Below are positions 35,581 to 48,100 of a stretch of DNA of 64,000 nucleotides, piece after piece. Below the pieces are notes generated by a model that was not told where the DNA came from, searched no databases, and saw only the letters and a program-made list of their open reading frames with translations. The position numbers and the translations under genes were made by a program. How positions within the stretch are numbered: the first letter of the stretch is position 1; every line of letters starts with the position of its first letter. Location of the stretch: positions 62,001-126,000 of the forward strand of contig BDSL01000033.1 in the NCBI GenBank assembly GCA_003116995.1, given 5' to 3'. This stretch comes from Yamagishiella unicocca. Taxonomy: Eukaryota > Chlorophyta > Chlorophyceae > Chlamydomonadales > Volvocaceae.

Positions 35581-36029
35581 CTATGGTGCCGTACATGCAC
35601 AAATTCCCCCATCCCATGCACTTTACACCCACCGGGCACCGGTGTCGCGTGTCGTCTAGGGTGGCCACGGGTGGCCGAAACTAGCCGACGCATTATTCAT
35701 GGGTTAAGGAGGTGACCGGGTTTCGGTAAGGCAACCAGATACGCCATGATCTGCATGCGCGCTGCGTTGGAGGGCAATTGTTGGTTCCTATGTGCCGTTA
35801 GCCTCATTTCCTAGTGTTGTTGCGAAGAAAGCCACCTGCTATTCAGTCGACGATTGCGGAATGGCCCCACTAGTATTGCTGGTACATTCCCCGCCAATGC
35901 CAGAAGAATTGCATGAATTTCGATGAATTATGAATTTCGGAAGACTTCAGTCAATCCCATTCGTCTGTTCAAGCTATGGATTGACGGACTGTATGGCGGC
36001 GCAGTCGCCAGGAGTCATAGCTTTGTCGA

Positions 36030-36300
36030 AGCGCTAATCCCCGTGCTAACCTGGGTTCGTCAGACGCTAATCCGAATTTGTCCGGCACTAATCCGGGTTT
36101 GTCGGGCTGTAAACTAGATTCCTTACGCCATAATCCGGCATCGACTGGGTGCTAATGTGGCCTCGACTCTGGCTAATCGCGACGACTCCTTTGGTAATCT
36201 GGGATGTCAAACCCATATCCATTAACGTTGTACTAATCGTCTGGAATCGCCGACCTTTACGTAATCCCTCGGCGTCGAACCACGCCTAACCATGTCAGTG
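36030..36300. repeat. strongly decayed about 21-bp periodic array
   Basis: The word CTAATCCG or close variants (GCTAATCC, ACTAATCCG, ATAATCCGG, CTAATGTGG, GCTAATCGC, GTAATCTGG) recurs at about 36046, 36067, 36089, 36110, 36130, 36152, 36174 and 36195, i.e. every 20-22 bases. Weaker members lie on both sides. No gene explains it. Confidence 0.6.
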
Positions 36301-37763
36301 TAGGAATATTGCCCCCTTGCCTAAGACGCTCTTGTTTTCACGTTTGATGCCGAATGTAAGATATCAGTGGGCTCCGGACAAAGGGGGAGGGTCATTGGGA
36401 AGGTCGAAGACTAGTAATAGTAGTAGTGCTGTGCTGCGCTGTGGTAGGGATTCAGACAACAGACCGAGCCGGCAAAGCGGACCACCCAAACTTTTACCAA
36501 AAGCGTTTTATCTTGGAGTTTGTCCGAGTACCATTAAAGAGGTGGCTTTAGACGGTATTGTTTGGCACAGTTGGCGCGTCCTCCCCGGCGCTTTTCAAGG
36601 CCAAAGCCGTGTTGCAGTTGAATAATGTTATATTTATGACTTTCTTGGGTGCATTGTAGCAATTCATCTATCTGAGCGCGCAACAAGTTGCAACTGCCCA
36701 GGTAGGATAATACATCAAGCGTTGCCAGTAGGCCCAAGTCGTTTGCGACTCCTAAGGCCCATCCTGGCTGATCCTGGCCCATGGACTGTGCACGTGCTTC
36801 CTGCTTTGCTGTTGGCCGTTGGAGGCAGACATGTGTTCCTAAGGGACTGCGGGCCTGCGGGCCTGCACAGAGGGTATGCGATTGAAGATGGAAAGCTTGA
36901 GTGCAGAGCCGACCATGATTTCCCTGTCGGCACTGTATTTAGTTTAGCCGTTGACCACGTCAAGTTGACCAGTTTTTTTGCTGACATCCAGCGAGATAGA
37001 CATGCGCCTGCAATGACCTCACGTCATGCGTCTCTAGTAGTACGCTCGCTCGGTTCCTCTGCTGCCCTTGATCATCCCGTTACATGACCCTAGCTGCACG
37101 AGTAACGCGGACACAAACCACACACTGCGGTAAATGCACACGCAAACCGTCTCCAAATTCCTGCGCACCCCTGCGCACCTGCATCACTAACTAGCAAACA
37201 TCATACCCGATATAAACGTCAACCACACATATGGAACCTCCAGACATAACTGGATGCATGGTATGGCGACTTAAAAAACGATGGCCTCATGGAAGCCCTC
37301 GTACGGCATTTGCCCATGCGTGAAGGACTCAGCCTGCCTCAGCAGCAGTATCAAAGTCACGGGAACGCATCTCACACATTTACCAAGAACAATAACATAG
37401 CGACAGGTGCCCTCCTGCAGCATAACGCTTCCTGCCACCGCTAGATAACTCGCTGATAACTAAGACGTTGGCAATGGCAACTAGGCAATGCCGCTGACCC
37501 GGATCGGGTCTGGGACACTATGGATACTAAGCGCACAACCTGCAGCGAGGCGGCGGCCCTCCGCGCAGCTCTAGTCCTGACGCACGTTTTTTCCAAGCCA
37601 TGAATATAGAAATTAAAGCCATCACGGGCTGCTCGCTCCGCTGTATGTACACCGACATCAAAGCTAACTTTCATGGGAAAAGGACAGCAGAACTCAGCAC
37701 GTCATGGCAATGAGAAGGAAGATCTGACGCGCGTCCGCCAGAAAGAAATCAAACAAAACAACT
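36301..37763. other. non-coding spacer downstream of oxidase copy 2
   Basis: No gene recognised. Contains the 3' UTR of oxidase copy 2; a minus-strand TGTAA at 37078-37082 is a possible but distant polyadenylation signal. Confidence 0.4.
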
Positions 37764-40700
37764 CTACTTCTTTAAGGATGACAGGTACGGGTCCATGCGT
37801 GGCGCATTACCCGGCAGCCGTACCCACGCGCTCTGGCCGTACACATCCCCGTTGAGCAGGAAGAGCATGTACCAGCCGGGGGGCGCAATTAAGATGTTCG
37901 GCGGGCCCCTGACTATTAATTGCCGGGTAGCCTTGTTTTGGTAAAAGATTGGCAGGCCCACCTGCGACGGACAGCACGACGATTGGGCCATTAGGAAGGT
38001 GGGCCCCGCCCAAAAAGCAACGGATAAGAGGACGCAACGAACTCCCTAAATTTGAAATTCAGTTGGAATTAAGGTACATGACCCATTAATGCGGAGTGTA
38101 CCGATAGACCATTCGATCTTAGGCAACCCTGGGCCCTCATGACACCGCTTACCACTCGCTGGTTCATGTTGGTTGAGTGGGTAGTCGAGCTAGGCGCCAC
38201 AAGCACAGCAGCCGTTACAGCGTAGGCCGCGTCGAACATGCTGTACGTGATCTCGAAACGCGCGCCGTACTTCAGCACGTTGACCTGGTCCTCCTCGTCC
38301 CATGTGGAATTATCAAGGGACACAATCTCCGGCTTGGCGGTCACATTGAACCAGCTAGGCGGCCGGAACACCTCGATGCGGTACTCGGCAAAGGAGGTCG
38401 GCGACTTCGAAATGCCGCCAGGGGTGGTCCACCAGAACCTATGGGAACGGGCGTGCAATGGCGGAAGATGAGTGGCTGCAGACGGAAGTGCTTGGCTTCA
38501 GGTCGCACGACAAGGCTTTGAAACACAGGGACATTCGAACACAGATCGTATGCAGGGCGCTTCCAGGAGCCGGAGCAGTGGTAACAGGCAGCTGGCTACA
38601 AAGCGGCTGTTCGCCAGCGTCGCATGACTGACCTGTCACACCGGTCGCATCCTCCCACGAGTATTGAGCCATCCGTAGTGAGTGAGGCGGTGGAGTGGTA
38701 CATTCGCGGGATCATCGAGCGGGACATGATCTGCATTCGGCTGCCAAGCGGCGCGGCAGAGTCGTACAGAACGGGCCACAGATTGGGCTCGTTGGCCTTG
38801 GAAGCGCCACCCGCTATACTGTCACCAGCCAGTCCTTTCTGTCGGGCAAAAAAGGAGATGGAAAGCAGTTGGGACGCGTCAACACAAGCTGACGGTCTTT
38901 GCGTGGGTGCTATGCGCCTATGCTAGCTGGGCCGGAGGGAGACGACATTAAAGGGCAAGTCATGATGCCACGGACGGGCAAGCTACGGGTGTTAAGCTCA
39001 CGCTCAGCTCATCTAACAAATTTGGTTAAACCTACCATAGCGCCGTTGAGCAAAACCACCTTGCCGTTGGGGAGTACAATGGCGTCGCCCATGACTCGCG
39101 GTAGGGGCATTTCCTCTGCCACCCAGCCATCACCTGCCGGATCAGAGTTGAGGGCAGGAGGGACCACGGTTCGGCTTCGTCCGTGCGGCCTCTAGGGTGT
39201 AGGCGGCTGAGGAAAGCCAGGGACATGTACATGGTCATGCATCAAACACGGCTTTCAGACATCATGCTCTTACCAAAGTTGTACTCTTGAGTTGCCGCAT
39301 TGTACGTCACCTTGATCCTCAGCGCCAAACTGCTGGCAGTGGTGTTGACCCAGGCTCTGCTGAACTGGCCACCGAAATACACGACCTCAGCCGTGTACCC
39401 ATTTTGGGGCGTGAGTGGCAGCATCACGCTCGTGCCCGTGAACGGATACTCGGTGAACATGTTGCTATCGATGTTATTCCAGGTGGGCACCTGCAGGGCG
39501 GAATTAATGCAGGCTAAGATTGCTGTGCTTGGCCCGCAATGCCAGCTCAATTTGGTTCTGGCAGCTCGCTACAAGGCGGATTACATCTCCACACAACCGG
39601 ACGCCGCACGGCGGCGGGCTTATCCAAACACCTGCAGCACTCGGAAAACGCTCCTCTCCGACCTAGACCAAAACTTAATCCCCTGCTGCCTTCCTTTCCG
39701 GTTCGCAAAGACGTGCGCTTACCTGAGCCTGCACCACGCCCGTCATCGGTTCTATGATCTCTCCGTACGTGTTGCAAAACATGAAGAGGTCGCCTGACGG
39801 CAGCACGTACTGCGGACGACAGCGCAGACGGGAGCGGAGACAGTCATCCGATCAGGTACGACACCAAGCGGAGTTAGCTGTAGCGTGGCGTCTCTGGATC
39901 GTCACAACGAGCAGCACTTAACGCGACATGTCTATGCGCTCACCATATTTGGATAGTAGATATCGTTTGTGTTGGCGACCATGCCGGGGGACTGTTGCCG
40001 GCGTATCAGAGTCTTCGGGTTCGTCGGATCCCATATCTCATAAATTGAATTTTTGCCAGTGCCTGCAGTGGTGCGGCGACAAATCACATCCCACATTGTC
40101 CGGCAAGTAACAACAGCACCGTATTTGTTGCTGCGTCTCAGCGGCAGCAGCAGCAGCCAGCAGCAGCATCTCACTTCCAATAAGAGCCTGCTCGCGCAGC
40201 AATACAGCTGTCTTGCCGGCATAGACCCCTGGACCGCCTTCAACTACCGCATGTTCCCGTTTCCAAGGCATTCTAAAAGAGCAGTGTAACTGTGACGGTT
40301 AGCATTCAAAAAAAAATGGCAGACTCATTAAGCAAGGCGATGTTCTTACCAGCCGGAGACGTGCACTCTTATGGGCACATTAGATACGCTCTCGCCGCCA
40401 TTCCAACACAGTTACCAACACAAGGCTCGAGTCACATTCAGACACATGCAACCACGCTGGGGGCGACCACCTCCACTACGCCCAGGCTGCTAACCTGATC
40501 CTGGCAGGACCGTGCCGCCCATGATGGTAATCCTGCCGTTCGGCAGCAGTGTTGCGGTCGGGTACCAGCGGGGGTAGGACATGTTGGCTACGCGATGGAG
40601 GGTCAGCGTCTTGCGTGAGAAGATGCGCACGCCCTTGAGCCCATTGCTGTATCCGGATTTGGCGATATGGCCGCCGACCACCATGATGTGACCGTCCTGC

Positions 40701-42449
40701 AGATTGTTCGAGTGAACGGGGAAGCATAAAGGAGCGTCGGTTGCGGCGAGTAAGAGGCCGGCCGCGGGCACTTCAAAGGCCGGCTACACTGGCTCCCAGG
40801 CCCACAGCAACTGACTCGCATGCCAACGAGTAAGGCCAAGCGCCTGAGGTTTTCCTCACCTGGGTGACAGTGTGGCCAGCACAGAATACGGAGTCCGTGT
40901 AAGGTATGTTTGTAAACTTGTTGGTGAGGTAGTCGTAATATCCCGCGATGTTAGTACTCTTATCGGGATGCCTGCCACTGGGCCGCTCCATGAAAAAGAA
41001 TTTGTCCGTTCCCGGCACCGCGCACATATGAACGGCAACGATATTGCCCACCGCTTTCTGCGGGTGTGAAATGGGCCAGTTGGGCAGGGTAATCCGCTGA
41101 TGTCAGCCAAGTGCTGGTATTACGCGGTCCTTACCCATTCGCGCATGCAGGAATACTTGGGATAAAGCTCGTTACAAAAATTGCGCGTCCGTGCGATGCG
41201 AAACACGATGGCTTCCTCACTATCCCAGTTGAGCGGCCATCTGGCCCTTGCATCATGTCATTGCGCTAAAATGCAAATATGAGTTGGTATTTAACGCACC
41301 AAAATCCATTGTCCGTAGCTCCAGGGGTTGTTCTCTGGCACGTTGGGCAAATCAACATAGCCGTCCCCTGGAGTGTCTGGGTTGCCGTCGTCTGGACCAA
41401 GGCCTGCTCGTTCGGCAACATAACGGAAAGGGGATGAGGTCAGAACCGTGCATTCGTTTATATCCGAGTAAGCCGACGTGCTGACACCGGTAGTTTCCTA
41501 TCAGGTCACAGATGCCGCTTGCCCATGCATTTTGGTCAGCGACCCGTCACTCACCATCGTCGGAACTGCGGACGGACGAAGAGGACGCCGGCTTGGGAGG
41601 CGGCTGTGGTTTGGGTGGAGGCCGCGGCAAGGGTGGCGACCGGGGAGAGGGCGGCGCACGCCGCACAGGTGACGGGCGAGGCGAGGGGGGAGGTGACCGT
41701 GGTTTACGGGGTTGTGGTGGTGGCGATCTGGGCTTGGGAGGCGACTTCGAGGAGGGTGGTTTTGCTTGTGTGGATTGAATTACTTGAACCGGCTGCTCTG
41801 GTGGCGGCGGCGACTCAACCGGCTGCTCTGGCCGCGGCAGTGGTTGAGCCGGCTGCTCTGGCGCCGACGGTGCATGAACCGGCTGCTCTGGCGATAGCAA
41901 TAGTTGAGCTGGCTGCTCTGGCGATAGCAATGGTTGAGCTGGCTGCTCTGGCGATAGCAATGGTTGAGCTGACTGCTCTGGCGGCGGCGGTGCTTGAGCC
42001 GGCTGCTCTGGCAGCGGCGGTGGTTTAGCCGCCTGCTCTGGCAGCGGCGGTGGTTGAGCCGGCTGCCCTGGCGGCGGTGGTGGTTGAGCCGGCTGCCCTG
42101 GAGGCGGTGGTGGTTGAGCCGGCTGCCCTGGAGGCGGCGGTGGTTGAGCTGGCTGCCCTGGCGGCGGCGGTGGCAGAGCCGGCTGCTCTGGTGGCGGCGG
42201 TGATTCAACCGGCTGCTCTGGTGGTGGCGGCGACGGTTCAAGCTGAGCAGCCCCCTCACCCCTGCCGACTCCAGCTTCAGCCTGGCTGTGGTCCATTAAC
42301 TGCCCAGAGGTGCTTCCCAAGCCAATACCCTGATCTCCCGTACACAACGAAGACCCGCTATCCGCACAAATTGCATCAACAGCTCCGAGGGCGGCTGCTA
42401 GGGAGAGGATCGCTGCCAGCGCCAGGGACCGCGTGAACGTCAGGCTCAT
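37764..42449 (-). CDS. secreted copper-radical oxidase (glyoxal/galactose oxidase family), copy 2
   Basis: Tandem paralogue of the gene at 26126-30304. Eleven exons: 42449-41555, 41403-41300, 41057-40860, 40696-40495, 40062-39944, 39809-39723, 39490-39274, 39133-39036, 38838-38633, 38438-38153 and 37961-37764; 869 residues. Exons 3-11 have exactly the lengths of copy 1. A signal peptide (MSLTFTRSLALAAILSLAAA) precedes a long array of 10-residue PPPPEQPAQ-type units and a KSPPKPRSPPP tract, so the enzyme is probably tethered in the extracellular matrix. Copper/radical residues are intact: Cys392, Tyr444, Tyr687-His688 and His796. An upstream in-frame ATG at 42503 would mask the signal, so 42449 is preferred. 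Substrate specificity may differ from copy 1, since several loop residues vary. Confidence 0.9.
41791..42240. repeat. coding 30-bp minisatellite, 15 units, in oxidase copy 2
   Basis: Fifteen consecutive 30-base units, each beginning GGCTGCYCTGG on the plus strand and in exact register, encoding 10-residue Pro-rich repeats. Copy 1 has a different, shorter SPPP tract here, so the array arose or expanded after duplication. Confidence 0.93.
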
Positions 42450-42503
42450 ATGGCCACGGCTACAGCGTTGATGCGCCATCATAGCCGCTTTAGTTGCTGA
42501 CAT

Positions 42504-45106
42504 GAAAAAACAGCCTTCTTGCTATGGGTCCGACTACGCGGACAGCCCTGAACGACTCCACAGGCCCACTTCAAAGGACGATAACGGTGCAAGCAGCGGT
42601 GGTAGGCTGTGTACGAGCGCCAGGGACACGTCGTGTGGTTCAAGATATCTGCAGTTAAATAAGCCCAAACGGCGGGAAGGGATGTGCGAGATGACAAAAA
42701 GGCGCGCGCGGATGTCCATCGCCCCACGGAGTAACGCGGTTTATGGCGAGTGACGAATGAGTGATGATTACTTGACACACGTACAAAAAGTTTACCTGCT
42801 TTCTAAAACTTAACGCACGGCTCCATATAGTGCATAGCGTTTGCGGTTCCCGAAGCTTGCTGCTAGTTGCAATCAGCTATGAGGTATGACGGCCTACGTC
42901 CACAGAAGATTTTGCAAACCTAACGCACAGCACAAACTTTGTCAATTAGATGGATTCAATGATTGTGCGTGTCTAAAGTAGCGCGTTCCTGATGCCACAA
43001 GCAGTGATTGCCGCCAAGCATTTCTTGAGCTACGGAAATTATACACAACTATGGCTTTAAGTGTCTATATGATGCAATTGCGTTTACGACCATATTATCT
43101 GGTACTATAGTACAAGCGGGTGGGCGGGAGCGGTTTTCAACACCACTACGTCAAGCTGCAGCCCAAAAGATTGGCGCTATGCTACCAAAGCATAAAGATA
43201 TCAATCCAAATACATTTGTAGGGAGAATTCTGCTATAGGAAATGACCCGTCGAAGATTGCCGTGCAACTGCCGAGCAACTACTCCGTCCTTGCAATGGCT
43301 ACTAGCACATGCACGCACAATGTGTGTAGCATTGCTTGCACCAATCCGTGATTGGTTATTGCGTGACGCCTGCCTTGCTGCATGACTTGCATCTGCGAAA
43401 TCGCCCACCGTCACGCGTGCACAGCGCGTGCACCTTATCAGTCGGGTATCAGTCGGGTTACGAGCCGGTCAACCCGCATCCGTCAGCACTTTTTGCGAGC
43501 TTCGTTGTTTAAATCTTTTTAAATTTCAGAGACAGGTATGCTCTAGAAGAAGCAACGTGCCTTTCGGCCTGCATGTCTGACTTCGTAATTGCAAGCGGAC
43601 ACCCTACGACGCCCTACATCATGTGAAACATATCCGAAACCCTCACCCCTCGCATTGACGACTTGTTACGTATCAAATTATGCGCGTGTGAGGTTTGTGA
43701 TCTCCCGCGTGAATTCCTTACTTCATTTGCAACCTGATGTTGCTCGTTTACGGATCGACGCGGCCTTGCGCGATCGTTTGCAACGGCTTGCAAATCGTCG
43801 ACGTAGTGTCGACTATAGTAAGTCACATAGCCTCCTCCATCCTCACATACGGCATATGACGTACTAACGACACGCAACGGGTTCATCCAGGTTCATCCTA
43901 GATACCCCTGGCCACGCCAGAGCCTAGACAAGCCAAGAGATAAGCAGCATGTGTCCGATAGTATGACCATACGTGCTCAAGGAAAATATGCATGCTGCGT
44001 CACAGCGCAAACGTATACACTGCAGGGCTGTATACACAGATGGATCGATAAGATGCACTAGGAGGGACAATATGAGGAGCAGCTAATACGCCTTGATAGG
44101 GCGCCTGCTGGCTCCTTGCGCTGGCTTCTCGTACGGTGAGGTATCTATATGCTCCCCTCTCCGATCTTGGTTTGCCCGGGCTTATGGCCACTGAAAACGT
44201 ATTTCCATAACTCGAGGGCATCCCTCAGCCAGATGGCGGAAACTGTGGTTCGATATGGTGTTGACCAGACGTGCTAGATGAGATTTTGACCATCGACTTT
44301 CAAACATCCTAGAGAATGACATCTGGCGCCCCCAAGCAACCTTGTATAAACTCTAGCAACGACCATTTTGGAAATGAAAGGCTCTAAAAGGGTGCTCCAC
44401 AGATGGCGACACGGCTGTATGGCAAATGCGCCACTATGTTGTCAATGAAATAGGACAAACGCATTTTGGTTGGGTATCCTTCATGGCTGCCGTGTGGCTG
44501 CCATCGCCTACTCAACGGCCTTCCCTCAGTACAGGTACGGTCTGTTGCCTGGGATGCCTGCCAACCTGCGCTAACATCTGACATTCAATTGCCAACCTTG
44601 TTAACTATAACGTTTGCAACGGATCGCTTAGCCCTTTTCCAATTGCTCCTCGCGTGCAAGCATCAGAGTCAACCAATCGTTATGTACCGACCCGAGAACA
44701 TACATAGTTAACCTGCCCCTTTCGATTATGGATGAGAGCGTGTACTGGTAACCACATTGGTCAACTGTATGCAGAGGCTGCCAGTTGCAAAAATTACAGG
44801 TACAGACGGATGCAAAGTCGGAATATGGACTCCACACATGGCACAACTGGAGGAGCATAGACGAGGGTGTCATGTACGACACTGCGTACCCCCCAAAACC
44901 TGTCGCGGAAATTGAAGATGCCAATACACACTTACGACCAGCAACGACCTGGCTCTGATCGCTAAGTTACGGATATAGCGAGACCAGTTACTCGTCCACG
45001 ACACGTGTATGTTTCAAGGGCTGTCAGCCAAGCAGCAAGGTTGTACACTTGCATCGACAAGAACGGAAGCTGCCTTCTTCATTTGCTACCGCCAAGTCTC
45101 CAATCG
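42504..45106. other. non-coding spacer
   Basis: Promoter side of oxidase copy 2 and 3' UTR of the PPR gene. A minus-strand TGTAA at 44794-44798, about 310 bases past the PPR stop, is a likely polyadenylation signal. No gene recognised between. Confidence 0.5.
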
Positions 45107-48100
45107 TCAAGCAGCAAGTGTGTTGCCATTTAGTTGCTCAAAACGGAAACAGATCTCCTCCAGCAGGCGCTGCGAAGTACCGTTAGCAGAGAAACCACCA
45201 CGGTTGCAGATCTCACGAACCAGCAGCTGGGCCTCATCCGGGTCGGCGGCGCTGCGAGACAGACACCTGCATGTACAGAGAGGAAAAAATATGCAAAGCG
45301 GTTTCCTGATAAGGTAGGGACCTGCGGGCGGCAAAGCAGCAACAGAGCCGCGTTGTAGCGTTCAGCGGAGTGTACCGAGTCAAGGTTTTCCCACCTGAGC
45401 AGTGCATTAAGCGTGTTGATATCCGGGTCCACACCGCGGCTGCACATTTCGTGCCAAAGCCTTTCAGCACTCCCGCGGTCGTTGTTGTTGGCGGCCTGCA
45501 CAGCAGGGTTCAGCAAGCCCATCACTTTCCGGACGCAAGCGACACAGCCACAAACCAACGGCTCACCCGGGTGATGCACTTGTTGAAGTCCTGGGTGCTG
45601 CTCAGGGACTCCGCGAGGACAGCGCAGCAGCTGCCCTCGTCGTGCAAGCCACCAGCGGCCAGGTTAGGGGCTGGGTGGCCGTTGCCCATTCGTTGGCATG
45701 CAAAGGATACCCGCAGTTGACCGCCACCCCTGCCGAAGTCCAGACTGGCACGGCCTGGGATGGTGCCCAATTGACACGTGGTGGCATCAGGTGCTTTCTG
45801 TCCGTGAATGGCACCCCCGCCCCCAAGTACAAACTTGGTGTCCAGGGAGTCAAAGGCGACTCGAGGGGCGGTGGCGGGGTCCTGGTCGTGGCTGTCCCTG
45901 ATCCCGCGTAGCGGGGTGTGTGGCGGAGTCGCGTACTCCACACCATCATCTACATATTCAGACGGAGGGGGACATGTTGTCCAGAGCAACAAAGTACAAT
46001 CCAAACCGAGACTGAAAGCCTTCGCGCTCGTTGGCGTATTTCATTGGCACGCGAGAGGACCGCTGCACTCGGGGACATGGAAAATCGCTAACATCCGCGT
46101 TTGTCCTCGTATCCCATTCCTACAACCCTAGCTGCTTCCCAGAGCCCGAAAACAACCAGTTACCGTCGTAATCCATGAGGCCGCTCAGGAACTCGTCGCC
46201 CACGCGAGTATGCTGCTGTCGATGCAGCTGGTTAAGAGCGGGGTCACCGCACCGAGCGGGTACACCAGCTTGCCGGCGCATTCGCGGTGATTGGACGCGC
46301 ACGTCCAGGAAGCTGGTGGGGTCGTGGCGAGCTCCGCTCTGCCCTGCTGCGGTACCAAGCAGCCGCAACGAAGGCCCCGGCAGTGATGGCCGGCTGCCGC
46401 TGCCATGCGGGGCGAGCGGCTCCGGGGCGCCTCCGTCCTCCGCCCGACGGCCGTTTGTGACACGGTGGCAGTGATGCTGATGGCCCACGTCGTGCATGTC
46501 CTCATCGGGGCCGTATTCCGCGCCGCCAAAAGCGTCCGTGTGATCCTCCGCCTCGTCGACGTCTGTCCGATGTCGATGTATGATGGCGTGCCCAATCTGG
46601 TCCGGCACGAGGAGGTCTGAACGTCGGCGCAGGCGCCTGCATGTGTCCCCACCCGGAGTGACGCCCGCACTGCGGCTGCGGGTCCCCAGGTGTGAAGGTG
46701 CAGGTGATGTGAGCGGCCCGCTGCTGCCGCCACCACCAGCGCAGGGACTAGCTCGCAAACGACGAAACCTCGACGACAGGCGCGGCATGGGCGAGGGCTC
46801 CATGCTGGAGTTATTGCTGCCGGGTGGCTTTCCGCTGCCGTTGCGAGCTTCGAAGTCACCATATCCTAGTCCAGTGTCGCAACTTCCCTGGGTGGTACGG
46901 ACGAGACAACAGGATCATTGCGATGCCAGCGTAGTACTGCGTAGCTTCAACGTTATATATCGCTTACCCAAGGCCATATGGCGCAGTACGTGATGCAGAC
47001 TAGGGATCAGCATCAGGCGAATAGAAGCATGCTAAGTGACTGCGAGAATTCACGTCAACTCGATCTCCGCGCCCCTACGTTACGCACCTGCAAGTGGTAC
47101 AGTCCGGAGGCAGCGGAAGGAGCAGCTGCAGCCGTCGCTGCAGCTCCGTACAGCTCCTCGTGCTCGACTGCCTGCAGCCGCCGCAGCAGCACCGCACTGT
47201 ACTTCCCAGCGCTAGACGGGTCGTCAGGGTCAGGGGCCTGGTGGCTGGTGCGCAGCCAGGGCGTCCCGTCCTCGCCGTCTTCGCCACCAGCGACGCCGAG
47301 GCCGAAATCCTGGTCCACTACGACACCGCCGCAACCGCCAGTGCTGCCGTTTTCAGCAGCCGGGACAGCGGCGCTCTGACGCCCAAGCGCACGTACGTCG
47401 CCCGCACCGTCCTGCGCTCCGCGCCCAGCACCAGGAGTGTCCACGTCAGCATGCATACCGCACTGCGCCCCGTCGTCGCCAGTGCAGTCCGCATGCCAGC
47501 CCGACGTGTTGTGGCCGCGCTGGTTAAAGCTGTGGTGGCCAGTATACTCCTTGTGCCACGTAGCAGCACCATGGCTTGCTTGGGAACCATGCACATCGGG
47601 CCCACGCCACTGGCATAGGTTGACGGATGGTGGGAATGGCGCGAAGCCCGCAACGTCACAAGCACCTTCCGGAGCAACAACGCAGAAGCTGTTGGCACTA
47701 GCGCCAGCCGAAAGGCCTGCGCTGCAAAGAATAGAGCCGGCGGACCGTGCGAGACCAGCCAAGTCAAAGGGTGCGAAGGCACAGGCGGCAGGTGCAGCCG
47801 ACGTGCTCCTGTTGAGGGGCCCCTCAATGACTTCCGAGACGAGCTGCGGCTGCCATGTTGGCTCCCGCACGAGTGGAACGTCATGTCGAGAAAGCTGTGA
47901 CGACGACGGCATGTGCGGCTGGCGCTGTGTAAGACGCCGCAGCTCTAGCTCCTCAGCTGAGTCAGCTAGGGCCTTCCCAGCTCCTGGTCCAGCACTAGGG
48001 TAACGCCCAAGGCCAGCCAGCAGGGGCCCAGAGCCGTCGAGAGGGTTTTCGAGGCCCGAAGTGGTGTTTGCGACAGCCGCTGCGGCGGCGGTGCCATCCA

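Larger units (their letters stand above)
32540..35600. mobile_element. candidate decayed DNA transposon between the tandem oxidases
   Basis: A gene with zinc-ribbon-like Cys pairs and broken frames is flanked on both sides by AT-rich sequence sharing GCGCAAATT-type words (32545-32561 and 35543-35580). Farther out, a GATGGGG word followed by an AATTTGTGC-like word occurs in inverted orientation on the two sides. Exact termini and target-site duplications were not resolved, so the ends are approximate. A host gene that has decayed in place is the main alternative. Confidence 0.4.

Noticed and set aside
42504..45106. Possible additional gene between oxidase copy 2 and the PPR gene
   Set aside because: Only short frames in all six readings, none with family motifs or paired splice sites.
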